In this document: positions 6,237 to 16,600 of the stretch, in pieces
Layout of the letters: each line of letters opens with the position of its first letter
Position numbering within the stretch: the first letter of the stretch is position 1
Program-made: the position numbers and the translations under genes
The notes under the pieces: generated by a model
Told to the model about the DNA's origin: nothing
Databases searched by the model: none
Seen by the model: only the letters and a program-made list of their open reading frames with translations
DNA from: Micromonospora sp. KC606
GTDB taxonomy: Bacteria > Actinomycetota > Actinomycetes > Mycobacteriales > Micromonosporaceae
Length of the DNA stretch: 33,411 nt
Assembly (NCBI RefSeq): GCF_004348675.1
Contig: NZ_SMKN01000038.1
Coordinates: 1 to 33,411 of the forward strand
Direction of reading: 5' to 3'

Positions 6237-7543
6237 CTGGCTCCTCCGGGGATGACCTCGACTGCGGCGCGGCGCTCCGGCCGCAGGGTAGCGGCGGCGG
6301 CGCGTACCTGCTCCTCGGTGACCTCACCAACCAGCCGGGGCAGTTCGTTGAGCAGGCCCGGCTCGCCCCGCTGCTGCTCCAGCACCGCCATCCGCAGCGC
6401 CCGGCCGAGCACCGCGTCGGTGTCCCGCAGCAGATGGGTGGCCATTCGGGCCTGCGTGCGGGCCAGCTCGCCGTCGGTCAGCCCGTCGGCGGCGAGCCGG
6501 TCCAGCTCCTCGTCGATGGCGCCCAGCACCTTGTCCACGTCGCCACCGGGCGGCAGATGCGCCTGGAGCAGCAGCGCGGTGGGATCGCGGACGTCGAAGG
6601 GGTCGCCCATGAAGCTCAGGTAACCACCGAGGCCGGTGACCGTACGGTCCCGCTGGACCAGCCGCTCGACCAGCCGGGAGGCGTCGCCGTCGGTGAGCAC
6701 CTCGGCCAGCACCACGTACGGCAGGTAGCCGGTGAAGTCGTCGATCGGGTCAGGCACCCGCCACGCCCCGGCCACCGCCGGCAGTGGGGCCAGCGCGTCG
6801 GTGTACGCGTGCCGCCGCTCGACGGTCAGCTCCGGTTCGGTGAAGTCGGGCCGGGCCGGGGCGGGCCGGGCCGGCACGTCGCCGAAGTGCCGCTCGATCA
6901 GGGTGGTCGCCTCGGCCACGTCGATGTCGCCGCTGACGGCCAGCACGGCGTTGCCGCTGGCGTAGTAGCGGCGGAAGAAGTCGGCGGCGTCGGCGACGGT
7001 CGCCGACTCCAGGTCGTCGAAGGAGCCGTACCCGTCGTGCGCGTTGGGGAAGGTGTCGAACATCACCGGCGGCAGGGTCAGCCAGGGGAACCCGCCGTAC
7101 GGCCGGTTGAGCACGTTGACCCGGATCTCCTCCTTGACCACGTCGACCTGGTTACGCAGGTTCTCCTCGGTCAGCCGGGGGCCGCGCATCCGGTCGGCCT
7201 CCAGGAACAACGCCCGCTCCAACGCGTTGGCCGGCAGCGTCTCGTAATAGTCGGTGTAGTCCAGGTGGGTGGAGCCGTTGAAGGTGCCGCCGGCGCCCTG
7301 GACGTGCCGGAAGTGGGCCAGCTTCTCCAGGTTCTCCGAGCCCTGGAACATCAGGTGCTCGAAGAGGTGGGCGAAGCCGGTGCGCCCCTCCGGCTCGGAC
7401 CGGATGCCGACGTCGTAGACGACCGCCACCCCGATCACCGGGGCACTGCGGTCGGGGGTGAGCACCACCCGCAGGCCGTTGTCGAGGCGGAACCGCTCGA
7501 TGGGATATTTCGTCGCTGGAATCTTCGCTCTCCGCGTCGGCAC
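6233..7543 (-). CDS. M16 family zinc peptidase, catalytic subunit
   Basis: A 436-aa protein. The inverted zinc motif HLFEH is at residues 59-63 (H59, E62, H63), and the third-ligand glutamate region VKEEI is at 137-140, the usual spacing of about 76 residues. The C-terminal half carries the second M16 lobe (YLPYVVLAEVLTDGDASRLVERLV). There is no signal peptide, so the enzyme is probably cytoplasmic, degrading or processing small peptides together with the non-catalytic partner downstream. The start is GTG at 7543; the Shine-Dalgarno is weak, and the first 12 residues (MPTRRAKIPATK) are variable-looking, so the start may be off by a few codons. The end overlaps the repeat ORF as GTGA. A small membrane-protein gene lies 92 bases upstream on the same strand. 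Confidence 0.92.
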   Translation of the reverse strand: MPTRRAKIPATKYPIERFRLDNGLRVVLTPDRSAPVIGVAVVYDVGIRSEPEGRTGFAHLFEHLMFQGSENLEKLAHFRHVQGAGGTFNGSTHLDYTDYYETLPANALERALFLEADRMRGPRLTEENLRNQVDVVKEEIRVNVLNRPYGGFPWLTLPPVMFDTFPNAHDGYGSFDDLESATVADAADFFRRYYASGNAVLAVSGDIDVAEATTLIERHFGDVPARPAPARPDFTEPELTVERRHAYTDALAPLPAVAGAWRVPDPIDDFTGYLPYVVLAEVLTDGDASRLVERLVQRDRTVTGLGGYLSFMGDPFDVRDPTALLLQAHLPPGGDVDKVLGAIDEELDRLAADGLTDGELARTQARMATHLLRDTDAVLGRALRMAVLEQQRGEPGLLNELPRLVGEVTEEQVRAAAATLRPERRAAVEVIPGGAR

Positions 7544-7635
7544 GTGGTCGACCCTAACGTGTCGGCGCTTCCGTCACCGGCGACCCTTGCGGGCCGCGCC
7601 GGACCGTCAGCGGGCGGGCGAGCGGCCAGGACGTG

Positions 7636-7836
7636 TCAGCCGGCGGTCAGCTCCACGGCCGGCGCCCCCGCGCCGCCAGGGCTGTGCAGCTCCACCAGAC
7701 CCACCGGCGCGCCCCGGCCCGGCCTCGGATGCCAGGGTGCGAACGCGGCGACCATGGCGAGGAGCAGGCCCGCGCCGGCCACCGCCAGCACCACCATCAG
7801 CTCGCGCACCGCCCCCGTGTCGGCCTCGCCCACCAT
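7636..7836 (-). CDS. Small single-pass membrane protein, 66 aa
   Basis: I do not recognise a named family. From the ATG at 7836 the protein starts MVGEADTGAVREL and has one strongly hydrophobic segment at about residues 14-33. After it come APWHPRPGRG and a Pro/Gly-rich tail that is probably extracytoplasmic. The open frame continues 20 codons further upstream, but only the 7836 ATG has a good Shine-Dalgarno (GGAAAGG, five-base gap). It lies 92 bases ahead of the catalytic M16 gene on the same strand and may be co-transcribed with it. No function can be assigned. Confidence 0.6.
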   Translation of the reverse strand: MVGEADTGAVRELMVVLAVAGAGLLLAMVAAFAPWHPRPGRGAPVGLVELHSPGGAGAPAVELTAG

Positions 7837-7975
7837 GTCAGCCTTTCCGAGCCGGCCCCCCGGTCGGCTCTTCCCCCGGCAGAGAGCATCGACCACTCGC
7901 CGGCCCGGCGACAGTCGCCGATCGGACGCACTTTCCGCCGCTTAACCGACTCACCCGCCCACCCCGTCACCGACC

Positions 7976-8010
7976 GCACCCCTCCGGTCGCCAGGCGTCC
8001 GGAGGGGTGC
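7976..8010 (-). terminator. Hairpin terminator after the DEAD-box helicase
   Basis: A perfect 12-bp stem (GCACCCCTCCGG with CCGGAGGGGTGC) with an 11-base loop lies 40 bases past the helicase stop. It separates the helicase from the small membrane protein/M16 unit on the same strand. No U-tract is visible. Confidence 0.65.
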
Positions 8011-8049
8011 CAGCCGGGGACAGGTCGTCGGCGTCGACGACGGCCGGCG

Positions 8050-9339
8050 TCAGGCCGTACGGGGACGACGCGGACGGCGGGAACGGCCCGACGCCCGGTG
8101 AACCTGCCCCGTCGTACGCGGGCGGGCCGCCGGGGTCGGCTGCGGCGCGACGATGGTCACCGGCATGCCGGACGGCTCCCGCGCCCCGGTCACCCGGGCG
8201 AGCGCCTCGTCGCCGGGGCGGACCTGCGCGGTGTGCGGGGTGATGCCGGCCACGCTCATCAGCCGGGAGACGTCCCGGCGCTGCTCGGGCAGGACCAGGG
8301 TGACCACGGTGCCGGACTCCCCCGCCCGGGCGGTACGACCACCCCGGTGCAGGTAGTCCTTGGCCTCGGTCGGCGGATCCACGTTGACCACCATGTCGAG
8401 TCCGTCCACGTGGATGCCCCGGGCCGCCACGTCGGTGGCGACCAGGGCGGTCACCTGGCCGGTGCGGAACTGCTCCAGGATCCGGGTGCGCTGGGGCTGC
8501 GACTTGCCACCGTGCAGCGCCGCGGCGCGTACCCCCTTGGAGAGCAGTTGGCGGGCCAGCCGGTCGGCGCGGTGCTTCGTCCCCATGAACAGAATGGTGC
8601 GGCCCTCCCGGGCGGCGATCCGGGCCAGCGCGTCGGGCTTGTCCACCGCGTCGACGTGCAGCACGTGGTGAGTCATCGCGGTCACCGTGGCGGTGCCCGG
8701 GTCGACCGAGTGCGAGACCGGGTTGCTCAGAAAGCGGCGGACCAGCCGGTCCACGCCGCCGTCCAGGGTGGCGGAGAAGAGCATCCGCTGACCGCCGGGC
8801 GCCACCTGCTCCAGCAACTTGGTGACCTGCGGCAGGAAACCCATGTCGGCCATCTGGTCGGCCTCGTCCAGCACGGTGATCGCCACCTGGTCGAGACGGG
8901 CGTCGCCCCGGTTGATCAGGTCGTGCAGCCGGCCCGGGGTGGCCACCAACACCTCCACGCCGGCGCGCAGGGCGTCCGCCTGCCGTTGCAGGGAGAGGCC
9001 GCCGACCACGGTGGCGCAGCGCAGCCCGAGGGCGCCGGCGTACGGGGTCAGCGCGGTGGTGACCTGCTGGGCCAGCTCACGGGTCGGCACCAGCACCAGC
9101 GCCAGCGGACGGCCGGCGCGGGCCTTTCGGCCGGCGGTACGCGACAGCAGCGGGAGCCCGAAGGCGAGCGTCTTGCCCGAGCCGGTACGGCCCCGGCCGA
9201 GCACGTCCCGGCCGGCGAGCGAGTCCGGGAGGGTCGCCGCCTGGATCGGGAACGGCTCGTTGATGTTCTGCGCGGCCAGCTCGGCGACGAGCGCGGGAGC
9301 GAGGCCGGTGGCGGCGAAGCTGGGGATGGTCATGGTCAT
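8050..9339 (-). CDS. DEAD-box ATP-dependent RNA helicase
   Basis: A 429-aa protein with all core motifs: Q-motif region (F8...PIQ 31-33), motif I GRTGSGKT 50-57, Ia PTRELAQ, Ib TPGR, II DEAD 158-161, III SAT 189-191, V ATDVAARG and VI HRGGRTARAG. It unwinds RNA duplexes using ATP; cytoplasmic relatives act in ribosome assembly, mRNA decay and cold adaptation. The basic C-terminal tail (ASGRSRRPRRPR) would add RNA affinity. The ATG at 9339 is chosen because GAGGAAGG precedes it by eight bases; a second ATG six bases on is less well spaced. cspA lies 222 bases upstream on the same strand, which suggests joint cold or RNA-structure function. Its leader can form a hairpin over the Shine-Dalgarno. 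Confidence 0.93.
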   Translation of the reverse strand: MTMTIPSFAATGLAPALVAELAAQNINEPFPIQAATLPDSLAGRDVLGRGRTGSGKTLAFGLPLLSRTAGRKARAGRPLALVLVPTRELAQQVTTALTPYAGALGLRCATVVGGLSLQRQADALRAGVEVLVATPGRLHDLINRGDARLDQVAITVLDEADQMADMGFLPQVTKLLEQVAPGGQRMLFSATLDGGVDRLVRRFLSNPVSHSVDPGTATVTAMTHHVLHVDAVDKPDALARIAAREGRTILFMGTKHRADRLARQLLSKGVRAAALHGGKSQPQRTRILEQFRTGQVTALVATDVAARGIHVDGLDMVVNVDPPTEAKDYLHRGGRTARAGESGTVVTLVLPEQRRDVSRLMSVAGITPHTAQVRPGDEALARVTGAREPSGMPVTIVAPQPTPAARPRTTGQVHRASGRSRRPRRPRTA

Positions 9340-9347
9340 GCGGAATG

Positions 9348-9374
9348 CCTTCCTCGACGCGGCACGTGTCGAGG
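9348..9374 (-). promoter_or_regulatory. Leader hairpin covering the helicase Shine-Dalgarno
   Basis: In the mRNA, CCUCGAC (9374-9368) can pair perfectly with GUCGAGG (9358-9352) across a nine-base loop. The last four bases of the second arm are the GAGG of the GAGGAAGG Shine-Dalgarno (9355-9348), just before the start codon at 9339. A second perfect 8-bp hairpin lies upstream at 9401-9420. This arrangement could limit initiation until the stem melts or is unwound. The role is inferred. Confidence 0.45.
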
Positions 9375-9517
9375 GAGGGCGCCGCGAGGCGACGCGGTCA
9401 CCGGCGGAAACGTCCGCCGGGACTCACAAGCACGAACCGATGGGGTACGGGCCGGCCCGCCGCCGCGCACCACATTCCGCCGGAGCGGATGGGCGGCGCG
9501 GCGAACCGGGCCCGTCA

Positions 9518-9536
9518 CCGCGCCCGGAGGGCGCGG
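9518..9536 (-). terminator. Hairpin after cspA (terminator or attenuator)
   Basis: CCGCGCCC and GGGCGCGG form a perfect 8-bp stem with a three-base loop, 25 bases beyond the cspA stop. There is no U-tract, so partial read-through into the helicase gene is possible. Confidence 0.5.
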
Positions 9537-9561
9537 AGGGTGTTACCGGTCGATCCGAAGA

Positions 9562-9765
9562 TCAGAGCGGACGGATGTTCTCCGCCTGCGGGCCCTTCTG
9601 GCCCTGGGTCACCTCGAACTCGACGCGCTGGTTCTCGTCCAGGCTGCGGTAGCCGGAGGACTGGATCGCCGAGAAGTGGGCGAAGACGTCCGCGCCGCCG
9701 CCGTCCGGGGTGATGAAGCCGAAGCCCTTGTCAGCGTTGAACCACTTGACGGTACCAATTGCCAT
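9562..9765 (-). CDS. cspA: Cold-shock domain protein CspA family
   Basis: A 67-aa single cold-shock domain protein, the standard length. It begins [21 protein letters not shown], with the RNP1 motif KGFGFI and RNP2 VFAHFSAI, and ends [10 protein letters not shown]. Such proteins bind single-stranded RNA or DNA and act as RNA chaperones and antiterminators. The ATG at 9765 follows AAGGAGACGAAACAC, a strong Shine-Dalgarno. The open frame upstream of this ATG is leader and not protein: it contains a terminator hairpin and no conserved residues. A long untranslated leader (up to about 130 bases) is typical of csp genes and may carry regulatory structure. The DEAD-box helicase follows. Confidence 0.97.
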   Translation of the reverse strand: MAIGTVKWFNADKGFGFITPDGGGADVFAHFSAIQSSGYRSLDENQRVEFEVTQGQKGPQAENIRPL

Positions 9766-9898
9766 GTGTTTCGTCTCCTTGACGGAACGTTCGGACCCGC
9801 ACCTGTTGCGGACCGAAAAGGTGCACACCGTGCGCGATTGCACGGCGTAGCTGTCGCTGCTGGTCGCCCCGCCCGGAGAACTCCGGACACAACAAAGA

Positions 9899-9926
9899 GC
9901 GCCTGGGGCCACAATCCGCCAGGCGC
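9899..9926 (-). terminator. Intrinsic terminator after adnB
   Basis: On the minus strand GCGCCTGG pairs with CCAGGCGC around a 12-base loop and is followed at once by TCTTTGTTGT. It lies 35 bases past the adnB stop and has the U-rich tail that most terminators in this region lack. It insulates adnAB from cspA. Confidence 0.75.
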
Positions 9927-9961
9927 ACACAGAGTCTCTGGAAACCAAAACTGCAACTCCG

Positions 9962-12900
9962 TCAACCTATCACGAATTCGCCGGCGTGCCACCCCCCTGA
10001 CGGAACTTCGGGCACCCCGGCGATGAGTGTGGTGAGCCCGTCGACGTCGAGCAGGTCGGCCGGGCGCACCGTGACGCCGTCCCGGACGTAGTGGAAGGCG
10101 GCTCCTACCCGGTCGACCGGCACTCCGGCCAGCTCCGCCCAGGCCAGCCGGTAGACGGCGAGCTGCACCGCGGCGACCTCCGCCTCCCGCCCGGCGGGCT
10201 GCCGGCCGGTCTTCCAGTCGACCACGTCGTACCGGCCGCCGGGGCGGGCGAAGACGGCGTCCATCCGGCCCCGGACCACCACACCGGCGATCAGCGTGGC
10301 GAACGGCACCTCCACCTCGACCGGCACCCGGTCGGCCCACTCGCTGGCCAGGAAACGCTCCTGGAGCTCGGACAGCGCCGCGTCGGGCGCGGCGTCCGCG
10401 TCGGCCGCGCCGGGCAGCTCGTCCACGTCGAGCAGTCGATCCGCGCCGAACCGCTGCTCCAGCCAGGTGTGGAAGGCGGTGCCCCGCCGGGCGTACGGGT
10501 TGGGCGCGGTGGGCATCGGCCGGCGCAGGGTACGGGCCAGCGCCTCCGGATCGCGGCGCAGCGCCACCAGCTGCGTCACCGAGAGGTGCCCGGGCAGCGC
10601 CACCTCCACCGCCTCGGCCTGCCGCAGCAGCTCGGCACGCTCGGCGAGGAGCAGATCCGCCTCCCGCCGCCAGCGCGCCACCTCCGGGTCAGCGACGGTC
10701 TGCCCGGCCTCGCCGGCGCCGGAGCCGGCCGGACCGGTCGAATCCGCCGCCGAGCCGCTCGCCGGGTCGGTGCCGGGCTCGCGGCGGGCCGCGTCAGGGC
10801 CGGTGCCCGGCTCGCGGCGGGCCGCGTCAGGGCCGGTGCCCGGCTCGCGGCGGGCCGCGTCAGGGCCGGTGCCCAGCTCACGGCGGGCCGCGTCCGGGTC
10901 GGCGAGATAGCGGCGGACCAGCGCCGCCGCCTCGGTCAACGCCGGCCGGCGAACACCCAGCGGGTCGGCCGGCCACTCGGCCCGCAGCACCATCTCGGTG
11001 GTGGGGTTGACCGCGTCGCCGGCCGGCTCGGGCGTCCACTCGTCGACCAGGTGGCCGTCCGCGCCGTCGAGGCAGGCGGCGTGCACCTCGCGCAGGAGGA
11101 CCGACGGGCCACGGAACCGCTTCGTCCCCTCTCCCCACCAGTAGCCGGAGCAGAGCAGCAGCCGGCGCGGGCGGGTCACCGCCACGTACGCCAGCCGGCG
11201 CTCCTCCCGTTCGTCGTGCCCCCGCCAGGCGTCGGTGAAGTCCTCCAGCGCGCGGGCAACCCCGCGCTGGTCCTCCACCGACGTCAGGGCCAGCTCGGGC
11301 AGCCCGTCAGCGTCCCCGCGCAGCGGGAACGGCAGCACACCGAGCCCACCCAGCCAGTGATCGGAGTTACGCACCGGGCCGGGCCAGACGCCCCGGGTCA
11401 GCCCGGCGACCGAGACGACGTCCCACTCCAGTCCCTTGGCGGCGTGCGCGGTGAGCACCTGCACCGCCCCCGCCACCACCTCGACCTCGCCGGGGGCCAG
11501 GCCGCGCTCCTCGTCCTCGGCGGCGGCGAGGTAGGCCAGGAACCCGGCGAGGGTCGCGCCGGGGGTCTCCCCGCTGAACCGGGCCGCGACGTCGCCGAGG
11601 GCGTCCAGGTGGCCCCGGGCCAGGCCGGCGTCGCCGGTGCCGTCCCGGCCGGCCCGGACGGCCACCTCCACGTCCAGGCCGATGGTCCGCTCGATGTCCG
11701 CGATGAGTTCCGGCAGCGTCTGGTCCAGCCGGTAGCGCAGCAGTGCCAGCTCCATCGCGTACGACCGCAGCCGCGCGTAGCCCTCCGCCGAGTAGGCCTG
11801 CGCCGGCCCCAGGTCGGCCAGCGCCTCGACCAGCGTCGCCTCGTCCAGGGCGTCCACGGTGATCTCCGGCCCGTCGTCGCCGATCCGCTCCCACCGGGCC
11901 CTGGCGATGGCCCGGGCCCGCCGGTGCAGGGCGACCAAATCGCGCGGCCCGATCCGCCAGCGCGCGCCGGTGAGCAGCCGCAGCAGCGCCGCCCCGTCGG
12001 TCGGGTCGGCGAGCACCCGCAGGGTGCAGACCACGTCGCGGACCTCGGGAGTGTCCAGCAGGCCACCCAGGCCGACCACCTCCACCGGCAGTCCCCGGGC
12101 GCGCAGCGCCGCCTCGATCGCCGGAATCTGGCTGCGCAGCCGGACCAGCACGGCGGTGGTGGGGCGACGCGGCACCGGGATGTGCTCGGGCAACGCGTCC
12201 GGCATCCCGGCCGCCCCCCGCCAGGCGGCCAGCACACTGTCGGCGATCCAGTCGGCCTCGTCGGCGTACGTGTGCAGCAGCGCGCAGTGGACGGCGCCGG
12301 CGGCGTTCCCGCGCGGGCTACGGTGCGGGATCGGATCCCGGACGTTCAACGCCGCGTGCAGCTCCGGCACCCGGGCGCCGGCGGCGCGCAACGAAACGGA
12401 CAGCGCGTTGGCCACGCCGAGGATCTCGGGCCGGTTGCGCCAGCTCGTGGTGAGCCCGAGCACCTCGGCGGGGGTGCCGTCGACGCGGGCGAACTCGGTG
12501 GGGAAGCGGTCCAGGGTGCCGGCGCTGGCCCCGCGCCAGCCGTAGATGGACTGGCACGGGTCACCGACCGCGGTGACCGGGTGGCCGCCACCGAAGAGCG
12601 CGTTGAGCAGCACCACCTGGGCGTGGCTGGTGTCCTGGTACTCGTCGAGCAGCACCACCCGGAAGCGGTCCCGCTCGATCGCCCCGACGGCGGGGTGGTC
12701 GCGGGCCGCCCGGGCGGCCCGGGCGAGCTGGTCGGCGAAGTCCATCGCCTCGAAGTCGTCCTTGCGGCGGGCGTACGCCCGGACCAACGGCAGCAGCTTC
12801 AGCCGGGTCTGCTGAAGCCGCAACGCCCTCCGCACGTCGGCGTAGACCCGGCCGGGCCGGGACTGCACGTCGGCGAAGAACCGGCCGGTCCAGGCGGCGA

Positions 12901-13522
12901 GGTCGTCGGGGTCGACCAGGTGCTCGTCCAGTTCGCCGGCGAGGGCCAGCACGGCGTCGGTGACGGTGCTCGGCATCCGGTCCACCTCGGACATGTCGCC
13001 GTCGTAGTTGCGCACCAGCAGGTCGACCAGCTGCCAGCGGGATGCCTCGGTGAGCAGCCGGGTGGTCGGCTCGTACCCGGCGCGCAGCCCGTGCTCGGCG
13101 ACGATCCGGCCCGCGTACGAGTGGTAGGTGGAGACGGTCGGCTCGCCGGCGAGCGGGTCGTCCAGCGGGTCACGCCCGCGCCGGCCCAGCCGTCGGACCA
13201 GCTGGTCGAGGCGGGTTCGCACCCGGTGCGCCAGCTCGCCAGCCGCCTTGCGGGTGAAGGTGAGGCCGAGGATCTGCTCCGGCCGGACGTACGAGTTGGC
13301 CACCAGCCACACCACCCGGGCGGCCATCGTCTCGGTCTTGCCCGAGCCCGCGCCCGCGACCACCAGCAGCGGTTCGACCGGGGCGGAGATGATCGCCGCC
13401 TGTTCCCGGGTCGGGGCGGGCAGCCGCAGCAGCCTCGCCAGCTCGACCGGGGTCCACCGCGGCCCGGAGTCCGGCGTCCGTGGCACCGGGGCGGCGGAGC
13501 TGAACAGCGCGGGCTGGCTCAC
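9962..13522 (-). CDS. adnB: AdnB-like UvrD/RecB helicase-nuclease subunit
   Basis: About 1186 residues. The N-terminal UvrD-type motor has Walker A AGAGSGKT (56-63), GLTFTRKAA (motif Ia), Walker B LLDEYQDT (291-298) and [12 protein letters not shown] (motif III). The C-terminal RecB-family nuclease has GRMDAVF followed by VDWKTG near residue 1101 and a QLAVYRLAW segment. With AdnA it forms the heterodimeric motor-nuclease that resects double-strand breaks in actinobacteria. The start is GTG at 13522 (MSQPALFSS). The frame stays open 127 codons further, into the end of adnA, but that part is Arg/Pro-rich out-of-frame sequence. A 124-base gap separates it from adnA. Four tandem 11-residue repeats (about 875-918) sit in the linker before the nuclease. 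Confidence 0.9.
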   Translation of the reverse strand: MSQPALFSSAAPVPRTPDSGPRWTPVELARLLRLPAPTREQAAIISAPVEPLLVVAGAGSGKTETMAARVVWLVANSYVRPEQILGLTFTRKAAGELAHRVRTRLDQLVRRLGRRGRDPLDDPLAGEPTVSTYHSYAGRIVAEHGLRAGYEPTTRLLTEASRWQLVDLLVRNYDGDMSEVDRMPSTVTDAVLALAGELDEHLVDPDDLAAWTGRFFADVQSRPGRVYADVRRALRLQQTRLKLLPLVRAYARRKDDFEAMDFADQLARAARAARDHPAVGAIERDRFRVVLLDEYQDTSHAQVVLLNALFGGGHPVTAVGDPCQSIYGWRGASAGTLDRFPTEFARVDGTPAEVLGLTTSWRNRPEILGVANALSVSLRAAGARVPELHAALNVRDPIPHRSPRGNAAGAVHCALLHTYADEADWIADSVLAAWRGAAGMPDALPEHIPVPRRPTTAVLVRLRSQIPAIEAALRARGLPVEVVGLGGLLDTPEVRDVVCTLRVLADPTDGAALLRLLTGARWRIGPRDLVALHRRARAIARARWERIGDDGPEITVDALDEATLVEALADLGPAQAYSAEGYARLRSYAMELALLRYRLDQTLPELIADIERTIGLDVEVAVRAGRDGTGDAGLARGHLDALGDVAARFSGETPGATLAGFLAYLAAAEDEERGLAPGEVEVVAGAVQVLTAHAAKGLEWDVVSVAGLTRGVWPGPVRNSDHWLGGLGVLPFPLRGDADGLPELALTSVEDQRGVARALEDFTDAWRGHDEREERRLAYVAVTRPRRLLLCSGYWWGEGTKRFRGPSVLLREVHAACLDGADGHLVDEWTPEPAGDAVNPTTEMVLRAEWPADPLGVRRPALTEAAALVRRYLADPDAARRELGTGPDAARREPGTGPDAARREPGTGPDAARREPGTDPASGSAADSTGPAGSGAGEAGQTVADPEVARWRREADLLLAERAELLRQAEAVEVALPGHLSVTQLVALRRDPEALARTLRRPMPTAPNPYARRGTAFHTWLEQRFGADRLLDVDELPGAADADAAPDAALSELQERFLASEWADRVPVEVEVPFATLIAGVVVRGRMDAVFARPGGRYDVVDWKTGRQPAGREAEVAAVQLAVYRLAWAELAGVPVDRVGAAFHYVRDGVTVRPADLLDVDGLTTLIAGVPEVPSGGWHAGEFVIG
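10769..10900. repeat. Four 33-bp in-frame repeats inside adnB
   Basis: GGTGCC-anchored units begin at 10769, 10802, 10835 and 10868, exactly 33 bases apart, encoding [15 protein letters not shown] 11-residue repeats. The middle two are virtually identical and the outer two diverge. The block lies in a Gly/Pro/Ala-rich linker between motor and nuclease domains, so length changes should be tolerated. Confidence 0.9.
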
Positions 13523-13646
13523 CGCCGTGCCCCCGCCGGTGTCGCGGCCCCCGGACGCCGCCCGAACGGGCCGGATGGTGCCTGCGGGGCACCTGGCCGA
13601 CTTCTCGTGCCCGCCGGGCGGCCGTCGGCGGTTTCGTTCGTCACGT

Positions 13647-16600
13647 TCACGGCTGCTCCGGAGGACGGCTCGCCGGCGGTTCCACGACCTGACGGCCCTG
13701 CCCGGACACCGGGCAGCTGGTACGCACCGGGCACACCCGGCACTTCGAGTTGGCGACCGCGGCGAAGGTCGCGGCAGCCATCGTATCGGCGGTGCGCCGG
13801 ACCAGCGCGGTGGCCCAGCCTGCTTCGGGGCCCTGCCCGGCGGCGGCCTGGGTCTGCTCCTTGGCGTCCTTCGCCCCGGTGCCGAGCTGCACCAGCGCCG
13901 CACCGCCGGGCTCGTCGCCGAACTCGGCGAACGCCCCCGCCTCGACGGCCGCCTGGTACGCCCCGAGCTGCGGGTGCTCGGCCACCTCCCGCTCGGTGAC
14001 CACGGTGGACTTGCCGGTCTTCAGGTCGATGACCACGAGCCGGCCGTCGGCGTCCACCTCCAGCCGGTCCACCCGGCCGGTCAGCTCGACCGGGCGGGTC
14101 GGGTCGTCGAGGCGGACGGCGAACTCGTGCTCGATGGCGAGCAGCCGGCGGGGGTTGCCCGCCAGCCAGCGGAGCAATTTGTCGACCATGACCGCGGCGC
14201 GTTCCCGTTCCGGACCGACCATCCAGCGAGCGGCCAGTTCGATCGCGTCGAACCGCGCGGACACGTACTCCAGCAGGGCGGTGCGGTCGACGCTGGCGTC
14301 CTCGGCGAGCATCGCGGCGGCGTGCACCAGGTTGCCCACGCCCTGCGCCGTGCTGGCCGGGCCGCTGCCGCCGTGCCGTTCCAGCAGCCAGCGCAGGCTG
14401 CACCGCAGGGCGCTCTCCATGGCCGACGGAGTGACCCGGACCGGTTCGCCCTCGTCGACCAGCGGCCGGTCGTCGGAGAGGCCCCGCAGCCCCCACCAGT
14501 CGTCAGGGTGGGCGCCGGGGATGCCGGCGGCGGCAAGGCGGGCCAGCTCGGCCGCCGCCGCGCGTCGCCGGGTGACCGGGGCGGTCGGGTCGGTCACGGC
14601 GGTTCGCAGTTCGGCCACCAGCGCCGACAGCGTCAGCGCCCGGGGCACCCGCCCGACCGGCAGCTTCCCACGCCCGTCAGCACCGCCGTGGCCGCCATCC
14701 CCGCCGGCCTCGCCCGGCGCGCGCTCCTCGGGCTCACCGGACAGGTCTTGGGCCGAGGCCGCCGGGCCGGATCGGCCGGGCGACTCGCCGACCCCGAGTT
14801 CGTACAGGAACCGGCTGGGCTGCTCCTCGTGGTCGTCGCCGCCGACGGCCGCCGAGGCGACGGCGGTGACCAGCAGCCGCCGCCGGGCCCGGGTCACCGC
14901 GACGTGGAAGAGCCGGCGCTCCTCGTCCAGCAGTGCGGAGGTCTGCCCGACCAGATTGGCCCGGACGCCGGTGCCGTCGGCCCGGCCGGCGAGCACGTCG
15001 ACCAGCCGCTCGGAGCCGAGCAGGCTGCCCCGCAGCCGCAGGTCGGGCCAGACGCCCTCCTGGACCCCGGCCACCGCGACCAGCTCCCACTCCAGGCCCT
15101 TCGCGGCGTGCGCGGTGAGCAGCCGGACGGCCTCGCCCCGGTCGGCGCTGGCCGCCAGGGTGTCGGCGGGCAGGTCCTGGCCGAGCACGTGGTCGAGGAA
15201 GACCTCGGTCCGCGCCCCGGGCAGGCGATCGGTGAACCGGGCCGCCGCGTCGAAGAGCACCAGCACGGCGTCCAGGTCCCGGTCGGCGGCCTCGGCCCGC
15301 CAGCGCTGGGCGGTCTCGTGCTCGCCGGTGGCGGCGCGACCCCGGTTGATCGCGCCGGCCCAGCGTTCGGCCAGCCCGCTGGCCTGCCACACCGCCCAGA
15401 GCACGTCCTCGGCGGTGGCGCCGGGGGTGGCCGCGGCCCGCCGCGCGGTGGCCAGCAGCTCGGCCACCGTCCGGGCGGGCTCCACCCAGCGCCGGTCGAT
15501 CCCGGCCAACTCGGCCGGGTCGCGCAGCGCCGCCACCATCAGCTCCCCGGAGGGGCGGCGGTCGCCGGCGGCCAGCGCGAGGGCCCGCAACCCCTGCCGC
15601 AGCCGCCGCTCGGCCAGCGGATCGGCCCCGCCCAGCGGGGAGTGCAGCAGGGCGACCGCCGCCTCCTCGTCCAGCCGTTCCGGCTCCAGCGCGCAGCGCA
15701 GCAGGAGCAGCAGCGGCGCGACCGCCGGTTGCAAATGCAGCGGCAGGTCCTCCCCGTGCACCACGGTCGGCACCCCGGCGGTGTGCAGGGCGCGGCGCAG
15801 CGAGGGCAGGTGCAGATGGGTGGAGCGGACCAGCACCGCCATCTGGGACCAGGGCACGCCGTCGAGCAGATGTGCGGTACGCAGCGCGTGGGCCAGCCAG
15901 GCGGCCTCGCTGGTGGCGGAGCGGAAGGTACGCACCTCGACGGCGCCGGGCGGGGCGTCGGGCAGTGGGCGCAGCCGCCGGTGCGCGGCGGGCCCGCGCA
16001 GCCGCCGGGCCAGCCGCCCCGCCGCCCCGAGCAGCGCCGCGCCGGCCCGGTACGACGTAATCAGCGTGACCTGCGCGGCCGGGGCACCGGAGGCGGTGCG
16101 GAACCGGTGCGGGAAGCCGCTCACCACACCCGGGTCGGCACCGCGGAAGGCGTACGTGGAGGAATCCGGGTCGGCGAACACCACCAGGGACTTGCCGCCG
16201 CCGGCGATCACGGCGAGCAGCTCCTGCTGCGCCGGGTCGGTGTCGGCCAGTTCGTCGACGTAGACGTGAGCCAGCCGGCGACGCTCGGCGTCGAGCAACT
16301 CCGGGTCGTCGAGCAGCATGCCGGTGGCGGCCCGGACCAGTTCGGCCGGGTCGTACGCGACGGAGCCGCGGTTGCTGACGTCCCGCAGGGCGAGGACGGC
16401 GACGTACTCCCGGAGGAAGCGGGCGGCGGCCGGCCAGTCGGCGCGGCCCAGCTTCGCCCCCAGCCGGGCCAGCTCGACCGGGCCGACACCCCGCTCGGCG
16501 GCGCGCATCAACAGGTCGCGCAGCTGCGCGGCGAAGGCCCTGGTCCGCAGGGCGGGGCGCAGGTCCTCCGGCCAGCCGACCGGGTCGTCGCCGGGCTCCT

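Noticed and set aside
9766..9948. N-terminal extension of CspA
   Set aside because: It covers the terminator of adnB and the csp leader; the canonical MAIGTVKWF start has a strong Shine-Dalgarno.
13523..13903. N-terminal 127-codon extension of AdnB
   Set aside because: It overlaps the end of adnA, is Arg/Pro-rich and lacks conserved motifs; the GTG at 13522 begins the family-like sequence.
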